This document shows, piece by piece, positions 9,532-17,358 of a stretch of 64,000 bases of DNA; positions within the stretch are counted from its first letter, which is position 1, and every line of letters starts with the position of its first letter. The stretch spans positions 3,038,001 through 3,102,000 of the forward strand of contig NZ_CP082249.1 of NCBI RefSeq assembly GCF_019879105.1, given 5' to 3'. The position numbers were made by a program, and so were the translations under genes. Below the pieces are notes generated by a model. The model was given only the letters and a program-made list of their open reading frames with translations. It was not told where the DNA came from and made no database searches. The stretch comes from Natrinema sp. SYSU A 869 (lineage in GTDB: Archaea; Halobacteriota; Halobacteria; Halobacteriales; Natrialbaceae).

Positions 9532-9754
9532 GCGCTCGATGGGAGACGACGGACCATGGATCACTCAGACGATCGTTTCGCGGCGGTTCACCGATATTCA
9601 GACGCGTATCTCAATCGCGATTTTACTACTCACGATTGTACTATCTACATTCGTCGATCGGCGACCCGTCTCGAGTCCAGTCCCCGTGGTGTCGTGTCCC
9701 GATCCGTCCCCGAAACACAAGCTACAAATAGAAACCGGGGTTAGGAACGTGCGA

Positions 9755-9826
9755 GGGCTCGTAGATCAGTGGTAGATCGCTTCCTTCGCAAGGAAGAGGC
9801 CCCGGGTTCAAATCCCGGCGAGTCCA
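9755..9826 (+). tRNA. tRNA-Ala (CGC)
   Basis: A 72-base cloverleaf. Acceptor stem GGGCTCG pairs with CGAGTCC, including one G-T pair. The anticodon arm is CTTCC-TTCGCAA-GGAAG with anticodon CGC, which reads the Ala codon GCG. The T arm is CCGGG-TTCAAAT-CCCGG, and the discriminator base is A at 9826. CCA is not encoded and there is no intron. Its 3' end borders an accessory region, with partial copies of the same 3' sequence just downstream. Confidence 0.95.
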
Positions 9827-9882
9827 CTATTCTGCGCCGCGAGCAAATTCACGAGCGGTGCGAATCGTCGTCGAAGGCGGGA

Positions 9883-10016
9883 TTTGAAGCCCTCTGAGTT
9901 CAGCTTGCGAAGCGAGTAGAACGAGCGAGCAGGAACGTCACATTTCGGATTCAAATCCTGGTGAGTCCGCTCCTTCACGTCGCTTCGCTCGCGTGACTTC
10001 CGGCGAGTCCTGTTTC
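9883..10016 (+). other. Fragments of tRNA 3' ends downstream of tRNA-Ala (att-site-like)
   Basis: CGGATTCAAATCCTGGTGAG (from 9946, continuing to 9970) matches the last 25 bases of the tRNA region (from 9804) at 21 positions. A shorter echo, CCGGCGAGTCC, lies near 10004-10014. Around 9883, GGCGGGATTTGAAGCCC looks like the reverse complement of a T arm. Such debris is what repeated integration and excision at a tRNA 3' end leaves behind. No integrase gene lies in the window. Confidence 0.5.
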
Positions 10017-10215
10017 GTGCGGATACAGTTCTCTGCTGAAGGTGGAAGCTTTGAGAACGTCGCCACGGTCGTCAGCGAAGCCCTCGAGAAGTGGTCGAAG
10101 TCAAAGCACGATCCACTACGGCGGCTGCGGTCGGTTTCACGCTGCGCGGGAACCATCTTTGGTCCGCCGGATGCTGTTCTCAGAACGGGTTCCAGACAGT
10201 GTGCCAGTTCCACAA

Positions 10216-11001
10216 TTAGTCTTCTATCACCGATTGCAGTTCTTCGATACGCGTCTCGAGTGAGGGATGTGTCGACCAGAGATGACCAGCAGTTCGCTCG
10301 GGGGTGATCGTCGGAACGAAATTGACAGCATTCGTCACTTGGGCATGGTTTCGAAGGTCTTCAGATGGCCGTTGTGGTTCGGACTCGTAGAGTCGTTCGA
10401 GTGCGGCTGCGAGTTGCGCTGGGTTCCCGGTCACAATCGCAGCGGCTCGATCTGCTGCCACCTCTCGAGAAAACACGCCGACGCCGATCGCGGCAACGGT
10501 TGCAAGGAGATACCCGATGAGATCGAGGGGGTCCGACGGGGACGTCCCCTCGTACAGAAGCTCAGCAGTCATGAGTGGGACGAGGATAGCTGTGATCAGC
10601 CTGAGATCGTCATTGACGATATGCGCGAGTTCGTGTGCGAGGATGGCCTCGAGTTCCGCCGGTGACACGGTTTCGATGAGTCCGGTCGAGAGAACCACGA
10701 CCGGAGTATTCGCGGTCCCCGTTCTCACGAGGGGAGCTGCCGGTCGGGAGGTCGTATATGCTACTGGCGTGTTGATCGGTTGCACTCGCAACGCAGGCGT
10801 TGGAACATCGAACTGGGTGGCAAGTCGTCTGACTGTCGCCTCGAGTTCTACTGCGTCCGTCTCTGCGACGTGTCTCGTCTTCTCGAGGAGGTACCGGCGC
10901 TCGTTTCGGATCGTCCGTGGAATCCACCAGGCGACGGTGAGCAAACCGAGGATGCCACCGAGTGCAGCGATGGCGGTCCAGTCCAGGAGTTGGTTCGGCA
11001 C
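10216..11001 (-). CDS. M48-family (HtpX-like) membrane zinc metalloprotease
   Basis: 261 residues from a GTG at 11001. A membrane segment spans about residues 8-28. The zinc site is HELAH (123-127) with the third ligand in SREVAADRAA (E180), and a hydrophobic stretch at 160-178 lies between them. The C-terminal STHPSLETRIEEL is typical of M48. These enzymes degrade misfolded membrane proteins. The N-terminus is uncertain: the same frame stays open about 100 bases upstream and encodes another hydrophobic segment (LNTAIFALSFLCLLVALSLF) but has no usual start codon. It may therefore have lost its true start through an indel. Confidence 0.8.
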   Translation of the reverse strand: MPNQLLDWTAIAALGGILGLLTVAWWIPRTIRNERRYLLEKTRHVAETDAVELEATVRRLATQFDVPTPALRVQPINTPVAYTTSRPAAPLVRTGTANTPVVVLSTGLIETVSPAELEAILAHELAHIVNDDLRLITAILVPLMTAELLYEGTSPSDPLDLIGYLLATVAAIGVGVFSREVAADRAAAIVTGNPAQLAAALERLYESEPQRPSEDLRNHAQVTNAVNFVPTITPERTAGHLWSTHPSLETRIEELQSVIED

Positions 11002-11075
11002 GATCGAGGAGACGAAGAGGCTCAGCGCGACGAGCAGGCATAAAAAGCTGAGAGCGAATATCGCGGTGTTGAGTA

Positions 11076-11246
11076 CTACTGCGGTGAGTGCTCGAGTAGT
11101 GTGAGTTCATGCTCGCCTGCGAGATCGGCGGCGAGTTGCCACGCCTGGGTGGCTCGGTTCGAATTAGTGTCCTCAAACTCATGGCCATAGTAAATGAGCA
11201 CTTCCACTATCAGTAGGTCATCCTGCGGATCTTGCGGAGAGACCAT
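11076..11246 (-). CDS. Small acidic hypothetical protein upstream of the M48 protease
   Basis: 56 residues: a short acidic start (MVSPQDPQDDLLIVEVLIYYGHEF), then a helix with RATQAWQLAADLAGEHEL. There are no cysteines and no membrane segment. It lies upstream of the M48 gene on the same strand and could be co-transcribed. Its GC content and codons match the chromosome, unlike the AT-rich ORFs next to it. I do not recognise the family. Confidence 0.5.
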   Translation of the reverse strand: MVSPQDPQDDLLIVEVLIYYGHEFEDTNSNRATQAWQLAADLAGEHELTLLEHSPQ

Positions 11247-11296
11247 CGCTGTCTTTGGCCTCCCGATCCTACATAAAGACACCATATAAAACCAAA

Positions 11297-11512
11297 TCAC
11301 ATTCTTTTATATTCTCTGAAATGGGCTATTCGACTATACAGATAATAAAATGCTGGGAGGACTATCGCTAAGTAGCAGCCAATCATTTGATATTTATAGC
11401 GATCTGTGATTTGGACAGAATCCACCACCGAAACATAGCCGGTAGCTATAAGAAAGAATAAAATAACAAAAATGAAGTATAATAATAGATAGAAAGAGGT
11501 TCTGAATTCCAT
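11297..11512 (-). CDS. AT-rich two-helix membrane ORF
   Basis: 71 residues with two hydrophobic segments (about 6-26 and 44-60) and a basic tail (HFREYKRM). It is strongly AT-rich, unlike the flanking genes. Its first 66 bases overlap the end of the next upstream ORF in another frame, and both frames are hydrophobic there. It may be a separate small gene or the displaced C-terminus of the same membrane protein after a frameshift. No family recognised. Confidence 0.4.
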   Translation of the reverse strand: MEFRTSFYLLLYFIFVILFFLIATGYVSVVDSVQITDRYKYQMIGCYLAIVLPAFYYLYSRIAHFREYKRM

Positions 11513-12141
11513 TCATAGGACACATATGATACATAGTCTGAATCTTTAAATATGCCAGAGATTACCCCAATAGGGGAGCTTAGGAATAACAGAAGTGACG
11601 CAAAATCAAGCATATATGAATAACTGTTGTTGAAGTCATACCATATTATGGACATTGTCGCAGTCATCACCATTAAATAAGAAATAATGAATGGAAGATG
11701 GCTCGAAACTAGTCTCTTATCTACTATAGGATCTCTTTCAACTACAGATTCTATTTCTTCTTTCTTAGTAAAGCCATTCTCATCTATAGAATTGATCCCT
11801 TCTCCGACTACCCTTTTGAACGTCTTTAGATAGTTCTCATCATTCCTCTCAGAGATTGCCTGAATCTTTTTCAGTATTCTGAGTGAACGCCAAATTGACG
11901 ATGTTACAGACTTAATCTCCTTTCTTGGATCTTTACAATTAGACATTACGTATATAATCTGTAATATAAATCTTGATAGCCCATTTATCGCTATACCAGC
12001 ATTTATTGATAAGAGCCCTGTGAGAAATATCACCCATGGGAGATAGATAATCGGATTTTCAGGCGAAGATGAACTGTAATAGTTAAAAATTCTACCGTAT
12101 ATCACCCATGATGCTCCTGTTATCAAAATCCAAAAACGCAT
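11446..12141 (-). CDS. AT-rich multi-pass membrane protein, probably part of a broken gene
   Basis: About 231 residues from the ATG at 12141. The first two segments are hydrophobic (MRFWILITGASWVIYG and IIYLPWVIFLTGLLS). A charged cytoplasmic-looking middle follows (RRSLRILKKIQAISERNDENYLKTFKRV), then two or three more membrane segments. Codon use is AT-rich and Lys/Ile/Ser-rich, foreign to this genome. Reading upstream in the same frame, only one TAA (12184-12186) separates it from the 83-residue ORF before it. No homologue recognised; function unknown. Confidence 0.45.
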   Translation of the reverse strand: MRFWILITGASWVIYGRIFNYYSSSSPENPIIYLPWVIFLTGLLSINAGIAINGLSRFILQIIYVMSNCKDPRKEIKSVTSSIWRSLRILKKIQAISERNDENYLKTFKRVVGEGINSIDENGFTKKEEIESVVERDPIVDKRLVSSHLPFIISYLMVMTATMSIIWYDFNNSYSYMLDFASLLLFLSSPIGVISGIFKDSDYVSYVSYEWNSEPLSIYYYTSFLLFYSFL

Positions 12142-12183
12142 CAATATATCGAAACTGAGATGGTTTTGTTGGAATACCGCGGT

Positions 12184-12435
12184 TTAACTTATCAAAAATA
12201 TGAAAGAGGCAGTTAGTATGATTTGCAGTATACTTTCTCCTAGCGCAGATGGGATTTCAGAATAGATTGAAAACAATGAGTCCCCATCTGTTAGAACACC
12301 GCCAAGTACATAACCAAGTATTACGAATAAGACTGATATCTTACATATATTATATCCATTTGATATGAGATGATATGACTGAGTGAGCCCCCATTCTAAT
12401 CGGTAGTCACTTTTTCCTAGTATTCGTCCAGACAT
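12184..12435 (-). CDS. AT-rich membrane ORF, likely N-terminal piece of the same broken gene
   Basis: 83 residues. A polar start (MSGRILGKSDYRLEWGLTQ) is followed by two hydrophobic segments (ISVLFVILGYVLGGVL and ESILQIILTASFIFLIS). It ends at a TAA at 12184-12186; the next 14 codons in the same frame are open and lead directly into the 231-residue ORF. A single nonsense mutation in one larger membrane-protein gene explains the arrangement. Base composition matches the AT-rich patch and not the chromosome. Confidence 0.4.
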   Translation of the reverse strand: MSGRILGKSDYRLEWGLTQSYHLISNGYNICKISVLFVILGYVLGGVLTDGDSLFSIYSEIPSALGESILQIILTASFIFLIS

Positions 12436-12607
12436 TAATTGTCATCTGAACTGTCTATCTCTAAATCCCCTTTAAGATATCGGCGTCCTTTTTTCGTGAT
12501 TGAATAAAAGGGGTTGCTCCGTTAGCATCTTTTTCTAAAAGACCTGAGTGAGCCATCCAGACACAGCGCCGTGCGCGATTCGTCCGCGGTCCCATTACAC
12601 TGAGACC

Positions 12608-12744
12608 ATGCTTGAATGCGCGCTATGCCACGGTAAGAGTACCGAATTCAACCATTTCGTTGACAATCCTGAGGTGAGTCGATGAGCGACGACCTCAAAA
12701 AAGAACCCAAACCAATCCCATCATCCAACAGTAGATATAAGTAA
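12608..12744 (+). other. Two tiny overlapping ORFs
   Basis: A 25-codon ORF (12608-12685, with a CxxC in MLECALCHGK) overlaps by ATGA a 20-codon ORF (12682-12744, MSDDLKKEPKPIP). The coupling is gene-like, but both are very short and may be truncated N-termini left in a degraded element. No family recognised. Confidence 0.2.
12733..12740 (+). promoter_or_regulatory. Possible TATA box before the inverted-repeat cluster
   Basis: AGATATAAG (about 12732-12740) resembles the tuf TATA box. A start 25-30 bases downstream would fall at about 12762-12768, where the outer stem of the structured element begins (12766). Confidence 0.35.
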
Positions 12745-12765
12745 CTAACAGTTAGAAACTATAAC

Positions 12766-12865
12766 GGAAGCCACTCTCCGCGAGACACAGGGGGCACGCA
12801 ACGAAATGCCCCGGGTGTTGCACCACCCGAGACGTGGCTTCCAAGCCGACGAGGCTTCGAAAGCC
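12766..12865 (+). ncRNA. Candidate structured RNA (nested inverted repeats)
   Basis: A perfect 9-bp stem GGAAGCCAC (12766-12774) / GTGGCTTCC (12834-12842) encloses two hairpins: GGGGCA/TGCCCC (12791-12796 with 12807-12812) and CGGGTG/CACCCG (12812-12817 with 12824-12829), which share base 12812. Their loops contain GCAA (12798-12801) and TTGC (12818-12821), which could pair. A third hairpin GGCTT-CGA-AAGCC lies at 12853-12865. AAGCC occurs three times and GGCTT twice, so alternative folds exist. It could equally be the start of a 59-codon reading frame. No known RNA family was recognised. Confidence 0.35.
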
Positions 12866-12985
12866 ATGATTCCGTACATTCTACCGGGATATAAACGTCC
12901 CGCACGACCGCTGAATCACCCGACAGAAACACCTGCGGTGCCCGTCATCGAGACCGCTGCTACCCTCGAGCGGAGGCCACGATGA
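12806..12985 (+). CDS. Possible 59-codon ORF coupled to the zinc-finger gene
   Basis: An ATG frame starting inside the inverted-repeat cluster (MPRVLHHPRRGFQADEASKA). It is basic and Pro/Arg-rich, and its stop overlaps the next start (ATGA at 12982-12985). Third-position GC is only moderate, which argues against strong coding selection. Either a small basic protein translated with the zinc-finger gene, or a chance frame through a structured leader. Confidence 0.3.
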   Translation: MPRVLHHPRRGFQADEASKAMIPYILPGYKRPARPLNHPTETPAVPVIETAATLERRPR

Positions 12986-13176
12986 CGAACGATGCCTCAA
13001 GCGCGAGTGAACCCACGAACGAACAGGACCCGGACGACTCGAGCGTGCTGCCGGACTGCCCGAGCTGCGGGGAGCCGATCATCACGACGACCGTCGTCGG
13101 GCCGATGGACGCCTACGCGGCTCCCTGTGGCTGCCGCGTGTCGCCCGCCGCGCTCCCGGGTTTGGGCGATGAGTAA
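12982..13176 (+). CDS. Small zinc-ribbon-like protein
   Basis: 64 residues. After an acidic, Ser-rich 24-residue start, CPSCG (C26, C29) and CGC (C49, C51) form a probable four-cysteine zinc site around a beta hairpin (EPIITTTVVGPMDAYAAP). Such proteins are common near mobile or plasmid-like genes in haloarchaea and may bind nucleic acid or protein. The start overlaps the preceding candidate ORF. No specific function can be assigned. Confidence 0.7.
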   Translation: MTNDASSASEPTNEQDPDDSSVLPDCPSCGEPIITTTVVGPMDAYAAPCGCRVSPAALPGLGDE

Positions 13177-13359
13177 TGACCCTTTCGGCGGGCGCAGTGC
13201 CCACCGTCGGGGTTGTTCGGAACGGCCGCCTCGAGTCGGCGAGACAGGATCGCGTCCGAGAGAGCCTCTCGGCCGTCGTTTCGCTCGTTCGTACTATCAC
13301 CCACAAAACACATTGGGGGAACGTTGATCATCGTTTATCCATATATTTCACACGGCTTT

Positions 13360-13686
13360 ATGAACGACTTCCAGTATCACGATGACTGCAGAGCCGATGG
13401 TGGCACCCCGTTCGTGACGGAACGGAAATTGGATGAAACGATGGTAGAGGCCATCATCCGGAGCATCGCTACGATAACTGGCGTCGACGAAACCGATCTC
13501 GAGCCCCTCTACGACACTGTGGAGGTCGACGCGCTGGCGGAGATCGTCACCCACGCCGAACAACGCGACCGGTCGGTGAGCGTGTCGTTCGGATACGAGG
13601 GCCACACCGTTGTCGTCGACGGAGCCGGATCGATACGGATCGTCGACGATCCCCCGCGGAAACCGTCGGTGGGCTCCGACCGATAG
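13360..13686 (+). CDS. HalOD1 output-domain protein
   Basis: 108 residues from the ATG at 13360. The protein matches the HalOD1 layout: an amphipathic helix (VEAIIRSIATITGVDETDLEPLYDTVEVDALAEIV), then strands with SVSVSFGYEGHTVVVDG. HalOD1 is a small haloarchaeal domain found alone or as the output of two-component regulators. A TATA-like stretch (catatattt, about 13339) lies just upstream, so the message is probably nearly leaderless. The frame extends further upstream, but that part does not look like protein. Confidence 0.75.
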   Translation: MNDFQYHDDCRADGGTPFVTERKLDETMVEAIIRSIATITGVDETDLEPLYDTVEVDALAEIVTHAEQRDRSVSVSFGYEGHTVVVDGAGSIRIVDDPPRKPSVGSDR

Positions 13687-13972
13687 GAGCCGGTATCGGT
13701 CCGATCCGCATCCGTCTCGAGCGCCGGCGAGAGGCCGGACTCGAGTTCGGCCCCGAACGCGAGCGCGTTAGCGGCTGTAGCCGGCATATCGACCCCGATG
13801 ATTAGGGTCGGCCACGTGCGGCGACGACCGGAACCGCCGCCTCGAGAACCCGTTATCTGGTTGCTACCCACCAAACAGCTTCGGCCTCGAATCGGTTGGG
13901 TGCCGTTACCGTCAGCGACCCGGGAAGGAATGGACGGACTACCAAATAGGGAACCCCTCTTGAGAGGGAACA

Positions 13973-15088
13973 ATGGCACAAAAGACCGGCGGCAACACTC
14001 GCTCCAGAGTCCATCGTATCGGGTCGCTGTTCGCGAACCGCTACGGGCAATCCGCGAGGAACGGGGAATCGAGTCTCGAGGTGACCGTCGTCGACTCGAT
14101 ACGGGACGTGGGGAAAGCGGAGTGGAACGGGATCGTCGAGCGCTCGAGCCGCGGCAGCGTGTTCCATCGCTACGAGTGGCTCAACGCGATCGAGACGGGA
14201 CTCGGCTACACGCCCCGCCACCTCGAGGTCACCAAGGACGGGAACACGATCGGGGGGATGCCAAACTTCGTGGTCGAAATCGAGAAGACGCCGTTCAACC
14301 GGCTCTCGTCGCTGTACCCGGGATTTGGCGGACCATTGCTCCCGACGGATACGACGGAGTCCCTCGAGCGTGTCAGCAAGGCCATCCCGAAACTCTGTCG
14401 CGGGCGGACAATCGTCCACCAGATCCGGGGGCTGGACATGAGCTATCTCCGATACAACGACACGCTCCAGTCCAACGGCTACCAACCCTACCGCCGTGAG
14501 TGCCGGTTCCTGCTCGATCTCACGAAGGGGCGCGACGAAATCCTCGCCGACATGAGCCGGACCCGGCGGCGGGGAATCGAACACGGACAGGACGTCGATT
14601 ACGAAATCGTCGAGGAGGAGATCACTCGAGAGAACCTACAGCGATTCTACAGCACCTACGAACGCGTCATGGACCGCGTCGGCGGGGAGGTGTACCCGTT
14701 CTCGTTCTTCGAGGCGCTCCAGACGATGGATGACCGACTCCTCTTGTTGACCATTCGGATCGACGGCGAGTACGCCGGCGGAATGCTCGAGTTGCTCGAC
14801 GAGGAGCGCGACTCGATTCACGGCTTTTTCGCCGCCGTTCCGCGGGAGTATTTCGACGATCACGCCTCGGAACTGCTCTACGATCACGTGTTCCAGTGGG
14901 GGATCGACCACGGATACGAGACCTACGACTTCGGGAGTACGAACACGGACTTCGAGGATGGCGTCTTCCGATTCAAGGAGGGGTTCGGCGGTCGGGCCGT
15001 CCCGATCCTCATCTGGGAACGCGGGTGTAGTCCCCTCTGGCCGCTAGTAAAGGCCGGACGAGCGCTATACTGGCCGTATTATACGTAA
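13973..15088 (+). CDS. FemAB/GNAT-like aminoacyl- or acyltransferase
   Basis: 371 residues. The fold resembles the tandem-GNAT FemAB family. The N-terminal part has HRYEWLNAIETGLGYTPRHLEV, the middle part RDEILADMSRTRRRGIEHG, and the C-terminal signature reads YDFGSTNTDFEDGVFRFKEG. In bacteria FemAB builds peptidoglycan cross-bridges. Archaea lack peptidoglycan, so the haloarchaeal versions probably modify surface polymers or glycans. No membrane segment or signal is visible. The neighbours are regulators, not glycan genes, so the substrate is open. Confidence 0.8.
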   Translation: MAQKTGGNTRSRVHRIGSLFANRYGQSARNGESSLEVTVVDSIRDVGKAEWNGIVERSSRGSVFHRYEWLNAIETGLGYTPRHLEVTKDGNTIGGMPNFVVEIEKTPFNRLSSLYPGFGGPLLPTDTTESLERVSKAIPKLCRGRTIVHQIRGLDMSYLRYNDTLQSNGYQPYRRECRFLLDLTKGRDEILADMSRTRRRGIEHGQDVDYEIVEEEITRENLQRFYSTYERVMDRVGGEVYPFSFFEALQTMDDRLLLLTIRIDGEYAGGMLELLDEERDSIHGFFAAVPREYFDDHASELLYDHVFQWGIDHGYETYDFGSTNTDFEDGVFRFKEGFGGRAVPILIWERGCSPLWPLVKAGRALYWPYYT

Positions 15089-15347
15089 TCTGTCTCGAGA
15101 GGAGTGGACGTTGCACTCGTCGTCGCATTGCGCTGACGCCCGATCGATCGAAAATAACCGGTCGGAGCAGCGAATACTACCAATCCTGTCGTTATTTACA
15201 ATGGTAAGGGATCCCGTTCGAGCGTTCGATTGCGGCGCGGATATCAGCCTGTAGACGCGATCCAAATTCGTACCACTTACGTTCGTTATTTAATTAACCG
15301 ATAAACAGTCACAACTGTTTTCTGTGATAAACCAGTCATTCGGTTGC

Positions 15348-16066
15348 ATGCGATACGTGACATACGCTCTCACACCAACACGGGGATACTTCGATCAGGG
15401 CGCAGAACGACTCCGTGAGCGAGGCATTACGTTCGAGTCCATTCAAAATATCGATCAGCTCACCGACGAGACGATCATCACTCAAAAGGTGATACGGGGA
15501 GAGCGGACGGCCGTCCAGAGTGCGCTCGAGGAAACGGGGCCGACGGTCGTCGACTATCAGCTCACCAATGACGGCGAGACGACGATCCTCCAGTTGCACT
15601 ATCGGCCCAGCGACCTCACGCGCGAGCTTCTCGCGATCCATCGTCGACACGCAGTGTTGCTGAACTATCCCCTCGAGTATACGGGGCCGGAGAACCGGAG
15701 CCTTCGCGTCTCGGAGATCGGCCGTGAGGAGGCGTTACGCCGGGTCATCGAGGAGACACAGGCGATCGTCGACGTCGAAATAGAGCGCCTCGGTAACTAC
15801 GACCCGTCTGAGGAGCAGCCCTTCACCGCCCTGACGGCCCGCCAGCGAGAGGTCCTGCGCGTTGCGGTCAGAGAGGGCTACTACGAGGAGCCCCGTCAGG
15901 TGACCTACGGGACATCGCTGCCCGGCTCGATTGTTCCGCGGGGACTGTCGGCCAACACCTCCGCCGGATCGAAGCCCGGCTCATGTCGACGCTCGTCACT
16001 GGCGACGACCGGCAGACCGAAACCGACCGTGAGCGGGGCCCGACACCGACCGGCCCGTCTCGATAA
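15348..16066 (+). pseudogene. Bat-type HTH regulator with a single-base frameshift
   Basis: The first frame encodes a bat-type sensor region from MRYVTYALTPTRGYFDQG, ending in LTARQREVLRVAVREGYYEEPRQVTYG. At 15909-15911 (GGG) the frame breaks. Reading one base earlier from 15911 gives DIAARLDCSAGTVGQHLRRI, exactly the expected HTH_10 helix-turn-helix, then a normal stop at 16064-16066. One missing G explains everything, and the length plus one is divisible by three. Intact, it would be a 239-residue DNA-binding regulator. Either a sequencing error or a recent inactivation. Confidence 0.82.
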
Positions 16067-16170
16067 CCGTCTCCGCTCGTGGCGACTGCAAGGACCGACT
16101 GTCGAATCAGTCGTCCTCGCAAGTAGACCTTGTGCGACAGTATATTCGTTGGGATCCCGTTAGCTTTCGT

Positions 16171-17232
16171 ATGGTACGGGTAAGTATCGCACTCCGAGAT
16201 CGTTTGCTCGTCTGTACGGGCGACGAGACCGAACCTGGCGACTGGACGACGAAGACGCGACTCGAGGGCCGCAACCTCGAGTGCGTCACAGCGGTCCCCG
16301 ACGCGCCGGCCCGCTACTACGTCGGGACCGTCGCGGACGGCCTGTTCCGAAGCACCGACGGCGGCGAGACGTTCGTCCGCCTCGAGACCGAGTTCGCAGC
16401 CGGGACGCGGACACCAACGGGCGGAACCGAATCCGATGAGCCCCTCGAGAGCGATCGCGTGACGGCAGTGACGATCAGCCCGCGCGGACGACAAGTCGTC
16501 TACGCCGGCACCGAGCCCAGCCGAATCTACCGGTCTCGCGACGGCGGCGAAACGTGGGCCCATCTCGAGGGACTGACCGATCTCCCCTCCGAAGCCGAGT
16601 GGTTGTTCCCGCCGCGGCCACAGACCCACCACGTCCGCTGGCTCGAGGTCGATCCGTACGATCCCGACCGACTGTACGTCGGGATCGAGGCGGGCGCGTT
16701 CGTGTACACGCCCGACGGCGGCGAGACCTGGCACGAACGACCGCCGGGATCGCGCCGGGATAACCACAGTCTGGCGACCCATCCCGACCGCGAGGGACGG
16801 CTCTACGCTGCAGCCGGCGACGGCTACGCCGAGAGCGACGACGGCGGCGAAACGTGGCGGCGGCCACAGACGGGGCTCGACCACCGATACTGTTGGAGCG
16901 TCGTCCCCGACCCCGGTGATCCGGACCGCGTGCTCGTCTCGAGCGCACGCAGCGCATCAACGGCCCACACGGAAAGCAGGGCGGAGTCGTACGTCTACCG
17001 TCGTACGGGCGACACCTCGTGGGATCGACTCGACGGACGTGGCCTCCCGACCGGCGAGGGCGTCGTCCGAGCGGTGTTCGCGACGACGGGTGAGCCGGGT
17101 CTCGTCTACGCTGTGACCAACCGTGGCCTCTTCGTCACGCGTGACTTCGGCGACTCGTGGGATGGGATCGATATCGACTGGCCGGCAGGACTCGAGTCAC
17201 AGACACCGCGCGGATTGGTCGCACTCCCGTGA
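16171..17232 (+). CDS. BNR/sialidase-like beta-propeller protein
   Basis: 353 residues from the ATG at 16171. At least four DGGETW or DGGETF units (Asp-box/BNR repeats) are spaced through the protein, along with repeated LYVG/VYAG strands, giving a predicted propeller. No signal peptide is seen (start MVRVSIALRDRLLVCTGDE), so it is probably cytoplasmic. Similar haloarchaeal proteins are annotated only as exo-alpha-sialidase-like or glycosyl-hydrolase-like. I see no catalytic residues to support enzyme activity. Confidence 0.75.
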   Translation: MVRVSIALRDRLLVCTGDETEPGDWTTKTRLEGRNLECVTAVPDAPARYYVGTVADGLFRSTDGGETFVRLETEFAAGTRTPTGGTESDEPLESDRVTAVTISPRGRQVVYAGTEPSRIYRSRDGGETWAHLEGLTDLPSEAEWLFPPRPQTHHVRWLEVDPYDPDRLYVGIEAGAFVYTPDGGETWHERPPGSRRDNHSLATHPDREGRLYAAAGDGYAESDDGGETWRRPQTGLDHRYCWSVVPDPGDPDRVLVSSARSASTAHTESRAESYVYRRTGDTSWDRLDGRGLPTGEGVVRAVFATTGEPGLVYAVTNRGLFVTRDFGDSWDGIDIDWPAGLESQTPRGLVALP

Positions 17233-17358
17233 GCCAATTCGACCGCTGAATTCGACGTACTGCCGGTTCCCTCGGTGGTCGATCACGTCGAAGCGGGTGG
17301 GCCGCTTCGAAATCCTTTTAGGCGCTACACGGGGATAGTAAGGTAACTGAGTGATATC

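Noticed and set aside
12766-12843. A 77-base segment closed by GGAAGCC/GGCTTCC plus A, similar in size to a tRNA
   Set aside because: There is no T-loop GTTCRA pattern, no D-arm and no anticodon arm; the inner hairpins do not fit a cloverleaf. Kept only as a candidate structured RNA.
15905-15915. Programmed ribosomal frameshift in the HTH gene
   Set aside because: No slippery heptamer or downstream pseudoknot, and three other genes in the window show the same one-base-short pattern, so sequence error or mutation is simpler.
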